Origin: Anaplasma centrale str. Israel
GTDB lineage: Bacteria; Pseudomonadota; Alphaproteobacteria; Rickettsiales; Anaplasmataceae
Assembly: GCF_000024505.1 (NCBI RefSeq)
Contig: NC_013532.1
Coordinates: 124,001 to 188,000, forward strand
Direction of reading: 5' to 3'
Length of the DNA: 64,000 nucleotides
Part shown: positions 17,281 to 25,830 of the stretch, piece by piece
Layout of the letters: each line of letters opens with the position of its first letter
Position numbering within the stretch: the stretch's first letter is position 1
The notes under the pieces: generated by a model
The model's input: only the letters and a program-made list of their open reading frames with translations
Told to the model about the DNA's origin: nothing
Databases searched by the model: none
Made by a program: the position numbers and the translations under genes

Positions 17281-17472
17281 ATGATAGACTACACAGATTT
17301 TTGGGGTTTCCCGGCCGTGCATGGCCACGGTACGCACGGCCACTGTGACCAAGAACTTTGCTACCACGAGCCCCCCATGTATCCGGAAATCGACGAAGCA
17401 TCTGTGGCACTGCTCATAGAGGGTTACAAAAAGATGCAGGAAGCACACCTGCGCGGTGCCATCCTTGCATGA
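17281..17472 (+). CDS. Small His-rich hypothetical protein, 63 residues
   Basis: ATG 17281 follows a textbook ribosome site (ggaggttacg). The N-terminus reads MIDYTDFWGFPAVHGHGTHG and continues with HCDQELCYHEPP, giving seven His and two Cys within about 16 residues (positions 14-29). The rest is a short helix (ASVALLIEGYKKMQEAHLR). The His/Cys cluster could bind a metal such as zinc, nickel or copper. That is inference; I know of no matching family. The MIDY start recalls the M-[IV]-x-[FY] start of the neighbouring beta-rich family but the remainder does not align. A hairpin terminator candidate follows at 17497. Confidence 0.6.
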   Translation: MIDYTDFWGFPAVHGHGTHGHCDQELCYHEPPMYPEIDEASVALLIEGYKKMQEAHLRGAILA

Positions 17473-17496
17473 AGCGGCCCCACCGCACCAAAGACC

Positions 17497-17534
17497 GTAA
17501 GAAGCACCGCGGGTTTTTCCCGGATGCTTCTTAC
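17497..17534. terminator. Bidirectional hairpin terminator candidate
   Basis: GTAAGAAGCA pairs exactly with TGCTTCTTAC, and the stem continues with a partly mismatched CG-rich top closed around a TTTTT loop. It lies between two convergent genes (plus gene ending 17472, minus gene ending 17558), the expected place for a shared terminator. No long T-run follows on either side. Confidence 0.6.
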
Positions 17535-17557
17535 AACAAGTAGTTTACTACGCGGTG

Positions 17558-18061
17558 CTACATCACCATTGTTATTACATCCTTGACACACCCCTGACAG
17601 GTGTTGGTGACAGCGCCTTCAGCAGCCCCTTCATTCTCTATCGCTGCCTCAGTAACCTTGAAGATAACCATGTCGGTACCCAGCACGTCGCTATGGAAGA
17701 CTATGCGGTCACCGTCCTCCTTCCCCCTCACGCCGGAAAACTCCAACCCTCTACTGACCACAGAGTACTGTTCCTCTGTAAAGTTTTGACACGGAGCATC
17801 GTAATAGGAAACAAACCGAGCGACCAGCGCTCCGGCGTCTTCCTCTACAAAGCCTTGGATCGCACTGGCGATGGCGCCCCTGCATCCCGCTGTAGCCTCA
17901 CCAGCATTTTCTGCCCAAAACCACCAGCTGCCGTCATGCGCACGCTCGAAATTGACAGCAGTGAACTCTGCATTGCAATTACAATTACCTGTACACAACT
18001 CACTATTGCTGCCAGAACCAGAAACGGAAATGTTGTATATTCCCTCACTGAAATCCACCAT
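17558..18061 (-). CDS. Small beta-rich paralogous family, member 3
   Basis: 167 residues from ATG 18061, which has a GGAG ribosome site. The start MVDFSEGIYNISVSGSG matches member 5 (MVDFGDYAVASVSVTGV). It has a cluster of Cys (LCTGNCNCNAEF near residue 23) and a mid segment (VARFVSYYDAPCQNF). The shared C-terminal motif is EDGDRIVFHSDVLGTDMVIF. The last 30 residues contain CQGCVKD and end in a hydrophobic stretch. Eight Cys in total could form disulfides if exported, but no signal peptide is visible. It converges on the His-rich gene. Function is unknown. Confidence 0.75.
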   Translation of the reverse strand: MVDFSEGIYNISVSGSGSNSELCTGNCNCNAEFTAVNFERAHDGSWWFWAENAGEATAGCRGAIASAIQGFVEEDAGALVARFVSYYDAPCQNFTEEQYSVVSRGLEFSGVRGKEDGDRIVFHSDVLGTDMVIFKVTEAAIENEGAAEGAVTNTCQGCVKDVITMVM

Positions 18062-18408
18062 AGTAACTCCAAGAGCACGATAAACTTCCACAGTCTCATT
18101 AAAATGATTTCCCTTGTAAAGTAAAAAAGTCTTACAGTTGTTTGCGTGACACATGCTGTATACCATGTGTTGCATAAAACTGAATTTTTTTGGGGTGGCC
18201 GCCAGTTATATGAGAGTGTGGTAGCTGTTGCGCCGCGTTAGTCTCCACAGCTGACTCTGCCGTAATTGCTAAGAGACAGTCCTAAGATATGCAAGAACCT
18301 ACCGCGGCGGGCGTTGTGTGTTCTCTGTCCTGGGGTGTAAGTAGTGGAGTGCGCGGCACCTCACATGTACACCTGTTGAGCCTGGTAGCCGGGCATGTGT
18401 GCTGGAGG

Positions 18409-19248
18409 CTAGAAGTCCACTGCTATTTTCTCTTGCTCAATATACGCTCTGATCATCTTCAGGTCCTCCCAAGCCAGCCGTTTCTGCATAGGCTGACGCA
18501 GTAGATAGGCCGGGTGGAAAATTACTGCGGTTGTCACTGGGTGTGCCAGAAACGGATTTGTGTACTCGTGAAACCTTCCCCTCAATCTAGATATGCTTTC
18601 AGGTGTATTAAGTAGGGCGCAACACGCGGTGCTACCAACCAACACTAAGATACTTGGAGCTATGAGCGCTATGTGTTTCTCGACAAACGGCTTACATATT
18701 TCCAACTCGAAATCAGTGGGACGTCGGTTTCCGGGAGGGCGCCAAAACGTTGTGTTGCTTATGTAGGTACTTTTCCGATTTAAGCCAATAGCAGCAAGCA
18801 TTTTATCAAGCAGCATTCCACTTGCACCACAAAATGGCCGGCCTTCGCGATCTTCATTGCTGCCTGGTGCCTCCCCAATCAGCATAATCCTAGCGTCGGG
18901 GTTGCCGTCGGAAAACACAGTGTTCATAGCGGCCTTCTTGATCTCACACCCCTCAAAAGACTCAATAGCTGCTCTCAATTCCGCTAAATCGCTGCAGCCA
19001 CCAGCAATCTTTCTGGCTGCGGTCACCCAATCAGTTGAAAACTGGCTTTCACCCTTATCCGCGCCTTGCTCCGAGAGTCTGCCCGCCCGAGACGTACCCA
19101 CATCCTGTTCTTGTGAGACCACTGCTGGCGTGCGAGCTTCTAATCCGCCCTCCTCTAGCACGCAATCCACCCCGTTCTCGTGGTAGAATCTCAACACCTC
19201 GAGCAGCTCCTCACCGCCAGCTACCACATCCTTTTCCTGCCTTGTCAT
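18409..19248 (-). CDS. Uracil-DNA glycosylase, family 4-like
   Basis: 279 residues. It removes uracil from DNA in base-excision repair. Motif A is LIGEAPGSNEDREGRPFCGA near residue 125 and motif B is HPAYLLRQP near the C-terminus. The family linker FWRPPGNRRPTDFELEICKP is also present. Bacterial and archaeal family-4 enzymes carry four Cys for a [4Fe-4S] cluster. Here two are replaced (FEGC instead of CxxC; FWRPP instead of KCRPP), as I recall for many alphaproteobacterial members, so the cluster is probably absent. I chose ATG 19248 (GGGAAGA site) over 19278. An acidic 90-residue N-terminal extension is lineage-specific. The gene follows def on the same strand. Confidence 0.85.
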   Translation of the reverse strand: MTRQEKDVVAGGEELLEVLRFYHENGVDCVLEEGGLEARTPAVVSQEQDVGTSRAGRLSEQGADKGESQFSTDWVTAARKIAGGCSDLAELRAAIESFEGCEIKKAAMNTVFSDGNPDARIMLIGEAPGSNEDREGRPFCGASGMLLDKMLAAIGLNRKSTYISNTTFWRPPGNRRPTDFELEICKPFVEKHIALIAPSILVLVGSTACCALLNTPESISRLRGRFHEYTNPFLAHPVTTAVIFHPAYLLRQPMQKRLAWEDLKMIRAYIEQEKIAVDF

Positions 19249-19399
19249 GTCATCTTCCCTGAAAATGATCCTGCACATGTTTTATCGCTGCCAGACAGCG
19301 ACTCCACGCTGATCCACAGCAGCACCCCCGCCCGACTTACGCCCAGAAGGAAGGTTCTGCACACACAACCGCCCACGGGCCAACCATTACCCACGGGTA

Positions 19400-19966
19400 T
19401 CAGTGTCCGGATGTCCCTCTTGTTCTCCTTATCTTCTCCATTACCATGTCGCGCTTGAGCTTAGATATACGCTGCAAAAACACAACCCCATTCAGGTGAT
19501 CCAGTTCATGTTGCAAACAACGCGCCAGCAATCCGCAAGCCTTTATGTATTTTTGCCGTCTGTTCAAGTCAACGTACTGGACTACAATACTCTCTGGTCG
19601 CCGCACAGTTTCCCTATAATCAGGAACAGATAGGCACCCCTCCTCCATGGCCACAAGCCGCTCAGACTCCTCAACGATGACCGGATTCACAACAACAGTC
19701 GGGCCGCAGGTCGCACGGAACTCACCCGCCCCGTCATCCCGAGGCACCTCGTACCTGTCCGATCCATACTCTAAATCTACGACGAAAATACGCTTGTGCA
19801 CACCCACCTGCACCGCTGCCAAGCCTATGCCCTTGTTGTGGTACATAGTGTCTAGCATGTCGTTAGCAAGCGTCTCAAGTTGCTGCCCAAAATCATCAGC
19901 ATGCACCTCTTCCGAGCACAAAGACAACCTACTGTCGGGCAGGGTGACCAGGGGCAAAACAGACAC
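19400..19966 (-). CDS. def: Peptide deformylase
   Basis: 188 residues. It removes the formyl group from the initiator Met of new proteins. All three metal-site motifs are present: motif 1 KGIGLAAVQVG near residue 55, motif 2 MEEGCLSVP (metal-binding Cys) near residue 103, and motif 3 QHELDHLNG (HExxH). I chose GTG 19966 (MSVLPLVTLPDSRL) because it gives the canonical Def N-terminus and has a GGAG site nine bases upstream. The frame itself stays open further upstream. It is divergent from plsC with only 84 bases between the two starts, and upstream of the uracil-DNA glycosylase on the same strand. Confidence 0.95.
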   Translation of the reverse strand: MSVLPLVTLPDSRLSLCSEEVHADDFGQQLETLANDMLDTMYHNKGIGLAAVQVGVHKRIFVVDLEYGSDRYEVPRDDGAGEFRATCGPTVVVNPVIVEESERLVAMEEGCLSVPDYRETVRRPESIVVQYVDLNRRQKYIKACGLLARCLQHELDHLNGVVFLQRISKLKRDMVMEKIRRTRGTSGH

Positions 19967-20050
19967 TGCTAGATCTCCACGGGCAAAAAAACCTTGCATT
20001 ACAACGCGTACTGCCCTACAAATACGCGGAGGCCGCACCTAAGGCAAAGC

Positions 20051-20734
20051 ATGGCATTCTACATCTTTTCTGCGCTATTTACAATACTTTGCGGCGCAGT
20101 GCTGCTACCTACGGTATGGTTCATGCCCATGTCCTGTCGGGGCGTTGTGGGTGTATGGTGGGCTAAGGCTATACTGTGGGCGTGCCGCGTTTTTTGCGGT
20201 ATCTACTACGAAGTTCTCGGCAAAGATTGTTTGCCGGAAGGGCAGTTCATAGTGGCATCGGTGCACCAGTCACCCATCGAAACCCTAGTCCTGTTTGCGG
20301 AGTTGCCGCGCGTTGTTTGTGTAATTAAGAAGGAATTGAAAACTTTGCCTGTTATTGGTGTGTATTTTATGGCGCTGAGAATGGTGTTTGTTGACCGAGA
20401 TAAGAAAGTTGCTGCCCTGCGTAGCATGGTGAGAGAATGCACAGCTAGGATAGGTGAGGGACGGACATTGGTGATGTTTCCCGAGGGTACAACACGGCTA
20501 CATCGCAGCACCGATAGGCACCTGCACCGCGGAGTGGCAGCGGTATATTCGAGAGTATCCTTGCCAGTGGTGCCAATAACGCTAGATACTGGCCGCTATT
20601 GGTCGGATGGCATATTTACGCTTAGCAAGAGAAAGGGCAAGGCACGCATCAGGATTTTGCCCGCTATAGAGCCGGGGTTAGACACCGCGGAATTCATAGA
20701 CCGTCTGTCAGTTGCATTGCAATCCCAGCCCTAG
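20051..20734 (+). CDS. plsC: 1-acyl-sn-glycerol-3-phosphate acyltransferase
   Basis: 227 residues. It adds the second acyl chain in phospholipid synthesis at the inner membrane. The N-terminus is hydrophobic (IFSALFTILCGAVLLPTVWF). Motif 1 is VHQSPIETL, an HX4E form of the usual HX4D that is common in alphaproteobacterial PlsC. Motif 2 is around VFVDRDKK and motif 3 is MFPEGTTR. The family ending (AIEPGLDTAEFIDRLSVAL) is present. ATG 20051 matches family starts and lies divergent to def. rpsT follows on the same strand after 117 bases. Confidence 0.93.
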   Translation: MAFYIFSALFTILCGAVLLPTVWFMPMSCRGVVGVWWAKAILWACRVFCGIYYEVLGKDCLPEGQFIVASVHQSPIETLVLFAELPRVVCVIKKELKTLPVIGVYFMALRMVFVDRDKKVAALRSMVRECTARIGEGRTLVMFPEGTTRLHRSTDRHLHRGVAAVYSRVSLPVVPITLDTGRYWSDGIFTLSKRKGKARIRILPAIEPGLDTAEFIDRLSVALQSQP

Positions 20735-20851
20735 TACCGGAATTTGCGGCGTTTACCTTGTAATGCCCAAATGTGCTCGGCATCGTGCCTTGCATTTGTG
20801 ATCGATTCCCTGTAGATTCCTCCTGTTAGCGAGGTAAAGGTTTATATAGTA

Positions 20852-21142
20852 ATGCCAAATCATTCGAGTGCTAAAAAGATGGTCAGGGTCATCAAGGAGC
20901 GGACGTTTTCAAATCGTGTAAGAAAAAGCAGGGTGCGCAACTCTGTGAAGAAATTTTTAGCTGTGCTGGAGTCCAAAGGCCATATTGAAGATGCTGTGAC
21001 TGCCTTTAGGGTTGCGGAGTCTAACATTCACAAGTGTGTCAACAAGGGCGTCATGCATAGAAACACTGCTGCGCGCAAAGTCAAAGCTCTTGCTGCGAAG
21101 CTGAAGGCTTTCGATTTGGGCCTACAGGGCACTAGCACTTAG
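20852..21142 (+). CDS. rpsT: 30S ribosomal protein S20
   Basis: 96 residues, typical S20 length. The N-terminus MPNHSSAKKMVRVIKERTFS and the following arginine/lysine-rich helix (NRVRKSRVRNSVKKF) match the rRNA-binding N-terminal helix. The C-terminus has the expected KGVMHRNTAARKVKALAAKL block. It binds 16S rRNA early in 30S assembly. A weak promoter-like pair lies upstream: TTGCAT, then 17 bases, then TAGATT, ending near 20818. Confidence 0.97.
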   Translation: MPNHSSAKKMVRVIKERTFSNRVRKSRVRNSVKKFLAVLESKGHIEDAVTAFRVAESNIHKCVNKGVMHRNTAARKVKALAAKLKAFDLGLQGTST

Positions 21143-21819
21143 TACATGTATTCTTGCTGAGCTGATCGCACTCTCCTCCCACTGCAGTTGGGTGTCTCTA
21201 CGACGGCTGCGCGGTTGGTTTAACCGTGATGGCAGCTATGGATACTCAGGTGTGCGGTTTATTGTTTAGAGCTGCCTGGGTGTCGTGGTGTGTGGTGTTT
21301 TCAGTGTTGGGAAGGCGGCTCGAGTTTTGTCGCTGTTTTACCTAATTCTACACTGGCTGGTTTTGATGCGTGCAATAGCGCGATCTCGAGGCAGTGCTAC
21401 TTCTCCTTGTCTTGATCTTCGCAGTATGCCCCGCAGCAGGCACTACACTGCACACAGTCCATGTAAGTATCTGGGGTCAGGTCGCTTCTTCCGGAGCTGG
21501 AATTCAGGAATATGCTCTGTTGTACTTGAGGGTACGCTCTAAACGAACTAAGGCTGTCACCTGCGTACATGCCGGGTTTTTTCAATCTCATGACCCCAAA
21601 AGACACAGACCTTGCATACGTATACTACATATCGCATACTAACACTAGTAATAATCACGACGTTTTCCAACCATAGGCCACTCAGACACATACACACTGG
21701 CTGCTAGAAAGGATATAGGCCTACTAGACCGACATTTGTGACGGATGCAACCGGGGTCTACCCACTTGCAGCCAGTTCAGCGGCAGACGGCATTATTCAT
21801 TTGCAGAAAATAGCAAACC
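21143..21819. other. 677-base spacer between rpsT and lgt without a convincing gene
   Basis: The genes on either side are convergent. Short frames exist on both strands (69 codons minus at 21397-21606 with six Cys; 82 codons plus from a GTG at 21394 with a signal-like start MLLLLVLIFAVCPAAG). Neither has a ribosome site or a recognisable domain, and they overlap each other. I regard the stretch as noncoding or decayed. Confidence 0.5.
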
Positions 21820-22674
21820 TCACACCGGGGCACCTGTGACGCTCTCCCTCCTGGGTGACCTGCTGTGCAGCACTATCCGTGCTAGTGCGCAAGCACCTAT
21901 AACCGCCATGGGTGCTGATAACACTTGTCCCATGGTCAGCCACCCGAACGCCACGTAGCCGACCTGTGCGTCGGGTTCACGAAAGAACTCTACCGCACAC
22001 CTTGCTACGCCGTACCACATGCTAAAAACGCAGGACAACACACCTGGGCGTAGCCCAATCTTTGTGTATCGCATAAGCATGTTCATGAATATCAGTGGCA
22101 GAAAACCCTCAAGGATGGCTTCATACACTTGGCTAGGGTGCCTTAGCATGAGGTCGCCACTACTTGGAAACATTACTCCTATGCATGCGGTTGTTTCCCG
22201 GCCGTACAGTTCTCCATTAACAAGATTTGCCATTCTACCCAAAAATAGCCCAAATGGTGCGGCGCATGCGCATAAGTCCAAGATGGGTGCAATGCTAACC
22301 TTATGCCTTCTACACACGATGCTCACTGCTGTCATACAGCCCACATATCCGCCATGCATAGACATGCCTCCATGCCACGTTTTTAGGATATCTGACGGGT
22401 ACTCCCAGTAAAGACTGGGGTTGTACAGCAGGACATAGGCGGTCCTGCCACCAAGGATGATGCCTACTATGGCCCAGAATACCAGAGAATCCAAAAACTT
22501 TTCGTTGGGTGCCAGATACTTCGAGGCTCTTGTTACGTACCAATGCGCAAACAATATTCCAAATACGTAAGAAAGCGCATACCACCTAATTTCTAAAGGC
22601 CCGATGCGCGCGAAAACCGGGTCCACACGCAACAGCCACTCTACAGCTTCCCGCATGGCAAAACAAATTGACAT
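21820..22674 (-). CDS. lgt: Prolipoprotein diacylglyceryl transferase
   Basis: 284 residues with seven predicted membrane segments. It transfers diacylglycerol from phosphatidylglycerol to the lipobox Cys of prolipoproteins, the first step in lipoprotein maturation. Diagnostic segments are IRWYALSYVFGILFAHW near residue 28, WHGGMSMHGGYVG near residue 99 (HGGLSFHGG-type), and the Lgt signature FLGRMANLVNGELYGRE near residue 143. MSICFAMREAV at 22674 has a close AGGA; an internal Met 18 bases later is the alternative. The substrates would include Anaplasma lipoproteins. The Lol transporter subunit at 60876 acts later in the same pathway. Confidence 0.96.
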   Translation of the reverse strand: MSICFAMREAVEWLLRVDPVFARIGPLEIRWYALSYVFGILFAHWYVTRASKYLAPNEKFLDSLVFWAIVGIILGGRTAYVLLYNPSLYWEYPSDILKTWHGGMSMHGGYVGCMTAVSIVCRRHKVSIAPILDLCACAAPFGLFLGRMANLVNGELYGRETTACIGVMFPSSGDLMLRHPSQVYEAILEGFLPLIFMNMLMRYTKIGLRPGVLSCVFSMWYGVARCAVEFFREPDAQVGYVAFGWLTMGQVLSAPMAVIGACALARIVLHSRSPRRESVTGAPV

Positions 22675-22766
22675 TCCTATACATTACCTATAATTTCCTA
22701 CTAGCCCGCGGCCCTGCAAAGCTACTGCAGCGTATTATCGGCGGTTCTGAATAGTGAAGTCAAGTT

Positions 22767-24272
22767 ATGCTGAGAAGAGTTTTTGCTTTTAGCGCGGGTA
22801 CGCTTGTGTCCAGGGTTCTTGGTCTGCTGCGTGACACCTTAATAGCCTACACACTGGGGGCACAGGGGCTGTCTGACGTATTTCTTGCAGCATTCCGCCT
22901 GCCCAACTTGTTCAGGTCATATTTTGCAGAAGGCGCTTTGAGCGCAAGCTTCGTTCCAATATATGCTAGGAGGCTTATCAATCGGGATGTGCCACAGAGA
23001 TTTGCCAGCCAGGTGTTTTCTTCACTTTTGGTGTTTCTTTCGGTGTTTTGTCTGTGCATGCTCGCGTTCACCCCGCAGATTTTAGGGGTCTTCACTCCGG
23101 GGTTCTCTGCAGGCTCCTATAAGTTCAATCTGGCCGTAGAGCTCTCCCGAATCATGATGGTGTACCTTTTTTGCATGTCTCTGTCATCTGTGGTGTGCGC
23201 AGTACTGCAAGCACATAATTGTTTTTTTGTAACCGCTATCTCTCCTGTATTACTGAACTGCTGCGTAATAATTAGTGGGCTGGTGCCTCATTGGGGTGCG
23301 TCGCCGGTATACTACTTCTCGGTTGCTGTGTCTCTATCGGGTGTGTTGCAGCTCGCACTTACACTGTTTGTTGCAGCCCGCAAGGACACCGGAATGAAGT
23401 TTACGCTGTGGCCGCGCGATAGCGATATGCGAGAGTTTCTGAAAAGAGCCATGATGTCAACTCTTAGTGGTTGCATCACTCAAGTGAACTTATGGTTGAA
23501 CACCCTATTCGCAAGCTTTATTCCCGGAGCTATATCCTACATGTACTACGCAGATAGGCTGAATCAGCTTCCTCAGGCTCTTGTAGGGATATCTATGAGC
23601 ACTGTGTTGTTGCCAGCCATCTCAAAGTTGGCGGTGGAGGGCAGCACACAGCGCATGATAGAAATGCAGAACAATGCGCTAGACCTGGGTATGACGCTGA
23701 TGGTGCCAGCCGCCGCTGCGCTGATTGCTATACCAGATGCCTTACTGCTTGCGCTGCTGAATTATGGCCGGTTTGACTATCTGGCGATTGGCAACACAGT
23801 CCCGGTTGTGGCTGTTTTGGCGACTTCATTGCCTTCCTTTATAGTGATCAAAATATTGCTACTGTTCTTCTACGCGCGCGGGGAATTTAAAATCCCGGCG
23901 TTCTTTTCCTTCATATCTGTAGTTGTCAACGCGCTGTTGAGCTACGTACTCATGCAGTTCCTGGGGCACGTTGGTATAGCCATTGCCTCATCGGCGGGAT
24001 CGTGGACTTATGCGATCCTGCTACTCGTATACCTCAAAATGCACAATCTGTATGGCATGAGTGAAGAATTGAGTCGCAAGTTAACCTACATATTTCTCTC
24101 TTCAGCCATAATGGTTACAGTCATTTGCATGATGAAGACCCTGCTGACACCGTTTTTCTTTCAAGGGGCAGTCGTTAAAATATCCTCCCTGATAGTCGTT
24201 GTGTTGTTGGGAGTGTTGGTGTATTTCTTCTCGCTTCTTGTTATGTTCAGACAAAAATTGGCCGTCGAATAA
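22767..24272 (+). CDS. murJ: Lipid II flippase MurJ
   Basis: 501 residues, about 14 membrane segments. MurJ (MviN) flips the peptidoglycan precursor lipid II across the inner membrane. Marks are SRVLGLLRDTLIAYTLGAQG near residue 15, FRLPNLFRSYFAEGALSASF near residue 42 (the MurJ signature with catalytic Arg residues) and YYADRLNQLPQALVGISMST near residue 265. It is divergent from lgt (92-base spacer). With mraY (42191) and mrdA (49042) it shows that this organism keeps part of the peptidoglycan pathway despite its parasitic life. Confidence 0.97.
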   Translation: MLRRVFAFSAGTLVSRVLGLLRDTLIAYTLGAQGLSDVFLAAFRLPNLFRSYFAEGALSASFVPIYARRLINRDVPQRFASQVFSSLLVFLSVFCLCMLAFTPQILGVFTPGFSAGSYKFNLAVELSRIMMVYLFCMSLSSVVCAVLQAHNCFFVTAISPVLLNCCVIISGLVPHWGASPVYYFSVAVSLSGVLQLALTLFVAARKDTGMKFTLWPRDSDMREFLKRAMMSTLSGCITQVNLWLNTLFASFIPGAISYMYYADRLNQLPQALVGISMSTVLLPAISKLAVEGSTQRMIEMQNNALDLGMTLMVPAAAALIAIPDALLLALLNYGRFDYLAIGNTVPVVAVLATSLPSFIVIKILLLFFYARGEFKIPAFFSFISVVVNALLSYVLMQFLGHVGIAIASSAGSWTYAILLLVYLKMHNLYGMSEELSRKLTYIFLSSAIMVTVICMMKTLLTPFFFQGAVVKISSLIVVVLLGVLVYFFSLLVMFRQKLAVE

Positions 24273-24423
24273 CGCCACATGTGCACTTCGTTTTAGAGTG
24301 TGCGCCCAAGCCCAGGCAAGCAGGGAGCTTTAACGTCTTTGCAGTGGAGTCGACCACCGAAATTATTTTTTTCTTAATAAAAATTGCCCACAATGCTCCA
24401 TCACAACCTACACAAGTATATAA

Positions 24424-25200
24424 GTGATAACATACGCTATTATTTCAGGGGCAAGGGCAGTTTTGTCATTTGCGGACGTGCCGCATGTGGAGAATTTTAA
24501 GAAAGCATTTACCACATTGGATACGGGTACCGCCTCCAGGGCAATATTCTCCCACGATGTACATATAAAGTACCACGACGAGAACCGTGTAGAGCTCGTT
24601 CCCGAGCAAGAGTTTACCTACCACAGTGCGAATTCCATGATCAATCACATGCTGAATCATGGTTTTAGCTTCAAAGTCGGGATACTGTCAGACATGATGG
24701 CACAGGCATGTAGTTTACAAACAGAGGGTGTGGTTGTTTTAGGAGCTGGGGCTGATCGCCTGTCATATGCTGTGCGCGTATCTAGAGACACGGTATTTCT
24801 TTCCCCCGTATCCGAACAGTACCTGGACTTTTCTTCAGGACCCAGCCAGAAGCTAATTACAATCTTGCAATGCAAGAGCGCCATCAGCTGTGTTACTCCC
24901 GATGTGAAGAACAGGTCTATCGAGATTGTGACGGAGGGAAACATTTGTGATGCCTTAGCATCCTTAAGCAATGCGTTGGTGCAGGTGGGTGCTGTATTAC
25001 CGGCAGACGAGGAATTTGCGCGACAACAGATGATAGGCTTGGCATTTTTGGACTCTACCGATAACGAGCTGCGAGTTGTGCAAAACATTGCAAGTTACCC
25101 TGGCGCCCATCCTCTGAGTAGGTACAAAGACGTGGCCAGGACCGTTGAAAATGTGCTGTACTGTCTAAGAAACGGTGTGTGTGCGACCCTGCAACACTAG
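24424..25200 (+). CDS. Hypothetical protein, possibly frameshifted near its 3' end
   Basis: 258 codons from a GTG with no clear ribosome site. I do not recognise a family. The sequence looks genuinely coding (VVVLGAGADRLSYAVRVSRD in the middle; balanced composition; no membrane segment or signal peptide). The frame ends CLRNGVCATLQH, but codons 251-255 lie on a (GT)4 repeat at 25175-25182. Removing one GT would continue it as NGVCDPATLGKLEDALERRG for another 50 codons to a stop at 25349. The continuation is rich in charged residues and reads like protein. A slipped-strand frameshift, either fixed or phase-variable, or a sequencing error would explain this. Confidence 0.65.
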   Translation: MITYAIISGARAVLSFADVPHVENFKKAFTTLDTGTASRAIFSHDVHIKYHDENRVELVPEQEFTYHSANSMINHMLNHGFSFKVGILSDMMAQACSLQTEGVVVLGAGADRLSYAVRVSRDTVFLSPVSEQYLDFSSGPSQKLITILQCKSAISCVTPDVKNRSIEIVTEGNICDALASLSNALVQVGAVLPADEEFARQQMIGLAFLDSTDNELRVVQNIASYPGAHPLSRYKDVARTVENVLYCLRNGVCATLQH

Positions 25201-25349
25201 GAAAACTGGAGGATGCACTGGAGCGGCGAGGGGAGTTCTCTGGCGTGCCCCCTGTGCTGACGAAGGGCTTTGCGAAGCTGAGTAGAGACTTTGGCCCGCA
25301 GTTGAAAGACATAATGAATGGAGACGCTTCCCCGAGAAATGCAAGCTAG
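25149..25349 (+). other. Open continuation frame of the gene at 24424
   Basis: In the frame shifted by one base, the sequence is open from 25149 to a TAG at 25347-25349. It encodes LEDALERRGEFSGVPPVLTK then GFAKLSRDFGPQLKDIM and NGDASPRNAS. It has no start codon at a useful place and no ribosome site, so it is unlikely to be a separate gene. I interpret it as the original C-terminus of the upstream gene. Confidence 0.5.
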
Positions 25350-25830
25350 CCCCCCGCCGTTGTCGGCATATCGCTCTCCGAACTCAGCTGAGATAGGCTG
25401 AAACTTCAGCGGGCGCACCGTGTGATGACCCACGATCTTACGGAGTGCCCCCCAGCTGGAACACGCAAGCGCGATGGAAGGCATGGAGTCGCAAGCTACA
25501 AACGGCACACACCGAGACCCGGGATCCAGACCTTGCCCGAACCCCAACCACGCACCGGCAACACCAACAGCAGGGAACACAACCACCCCGACATCAACAA
25601 ACGCGCCGACTACCAACCCAAAAGGCGGACCACAGTGCAACGTATCAGGCTAGGAGAAGCATCTGCTGCACTGCAGCCCCCACACAAAGCTGGCCACCCC
25701 CCACCGCGTCCGAACAAAGACGCGCCGCCTGATCTGGCAGCCAGCACACCCACTCTGCAACCTCAACAACAACGGACTACCGCATCCGCCATTCAGTTAC
25801 AAGGAAAAAACGGAGGTCACCGCACCCCTC
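25350..25830. other. 481-base stretch without a convincing gene; C/A-rich on plus strand
   Basis: Strong strand asymmetry (plus strand C- and A-rich) resembles the adjacent minus-strand gene. The only long minus frame (25197-25640) has no start signal and unusual composition. On the plus strand a 59-codon frame (ATG 25474 to TAG 25653) reads MEGMESQATNGTHRDPGSRP followed by a Pro/Thr/Asn-rich tail (ATPTAGNTTTPTSTNAPTTN). It looks like a protein tail but lacks a ribosome site. Decayed coding sequence is the likeliest content. Confidence 0.4.

Noticed and set aside
21394-21642. Plus-strand GTG frame with a signal-peptide-like start
   Set aside because: It has no ribosome site, the hydrophobic start is followed by low-quality sequence, and overlapping minus-strand frames look equally plausible.
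25197-25640. 147-codon minus-strand frame with a Val/Gly-rich start
   Set aside because: It has no ribosome site and no family features. It overlaps the apparent 3' continuation of the plus-strand gene at 24424.
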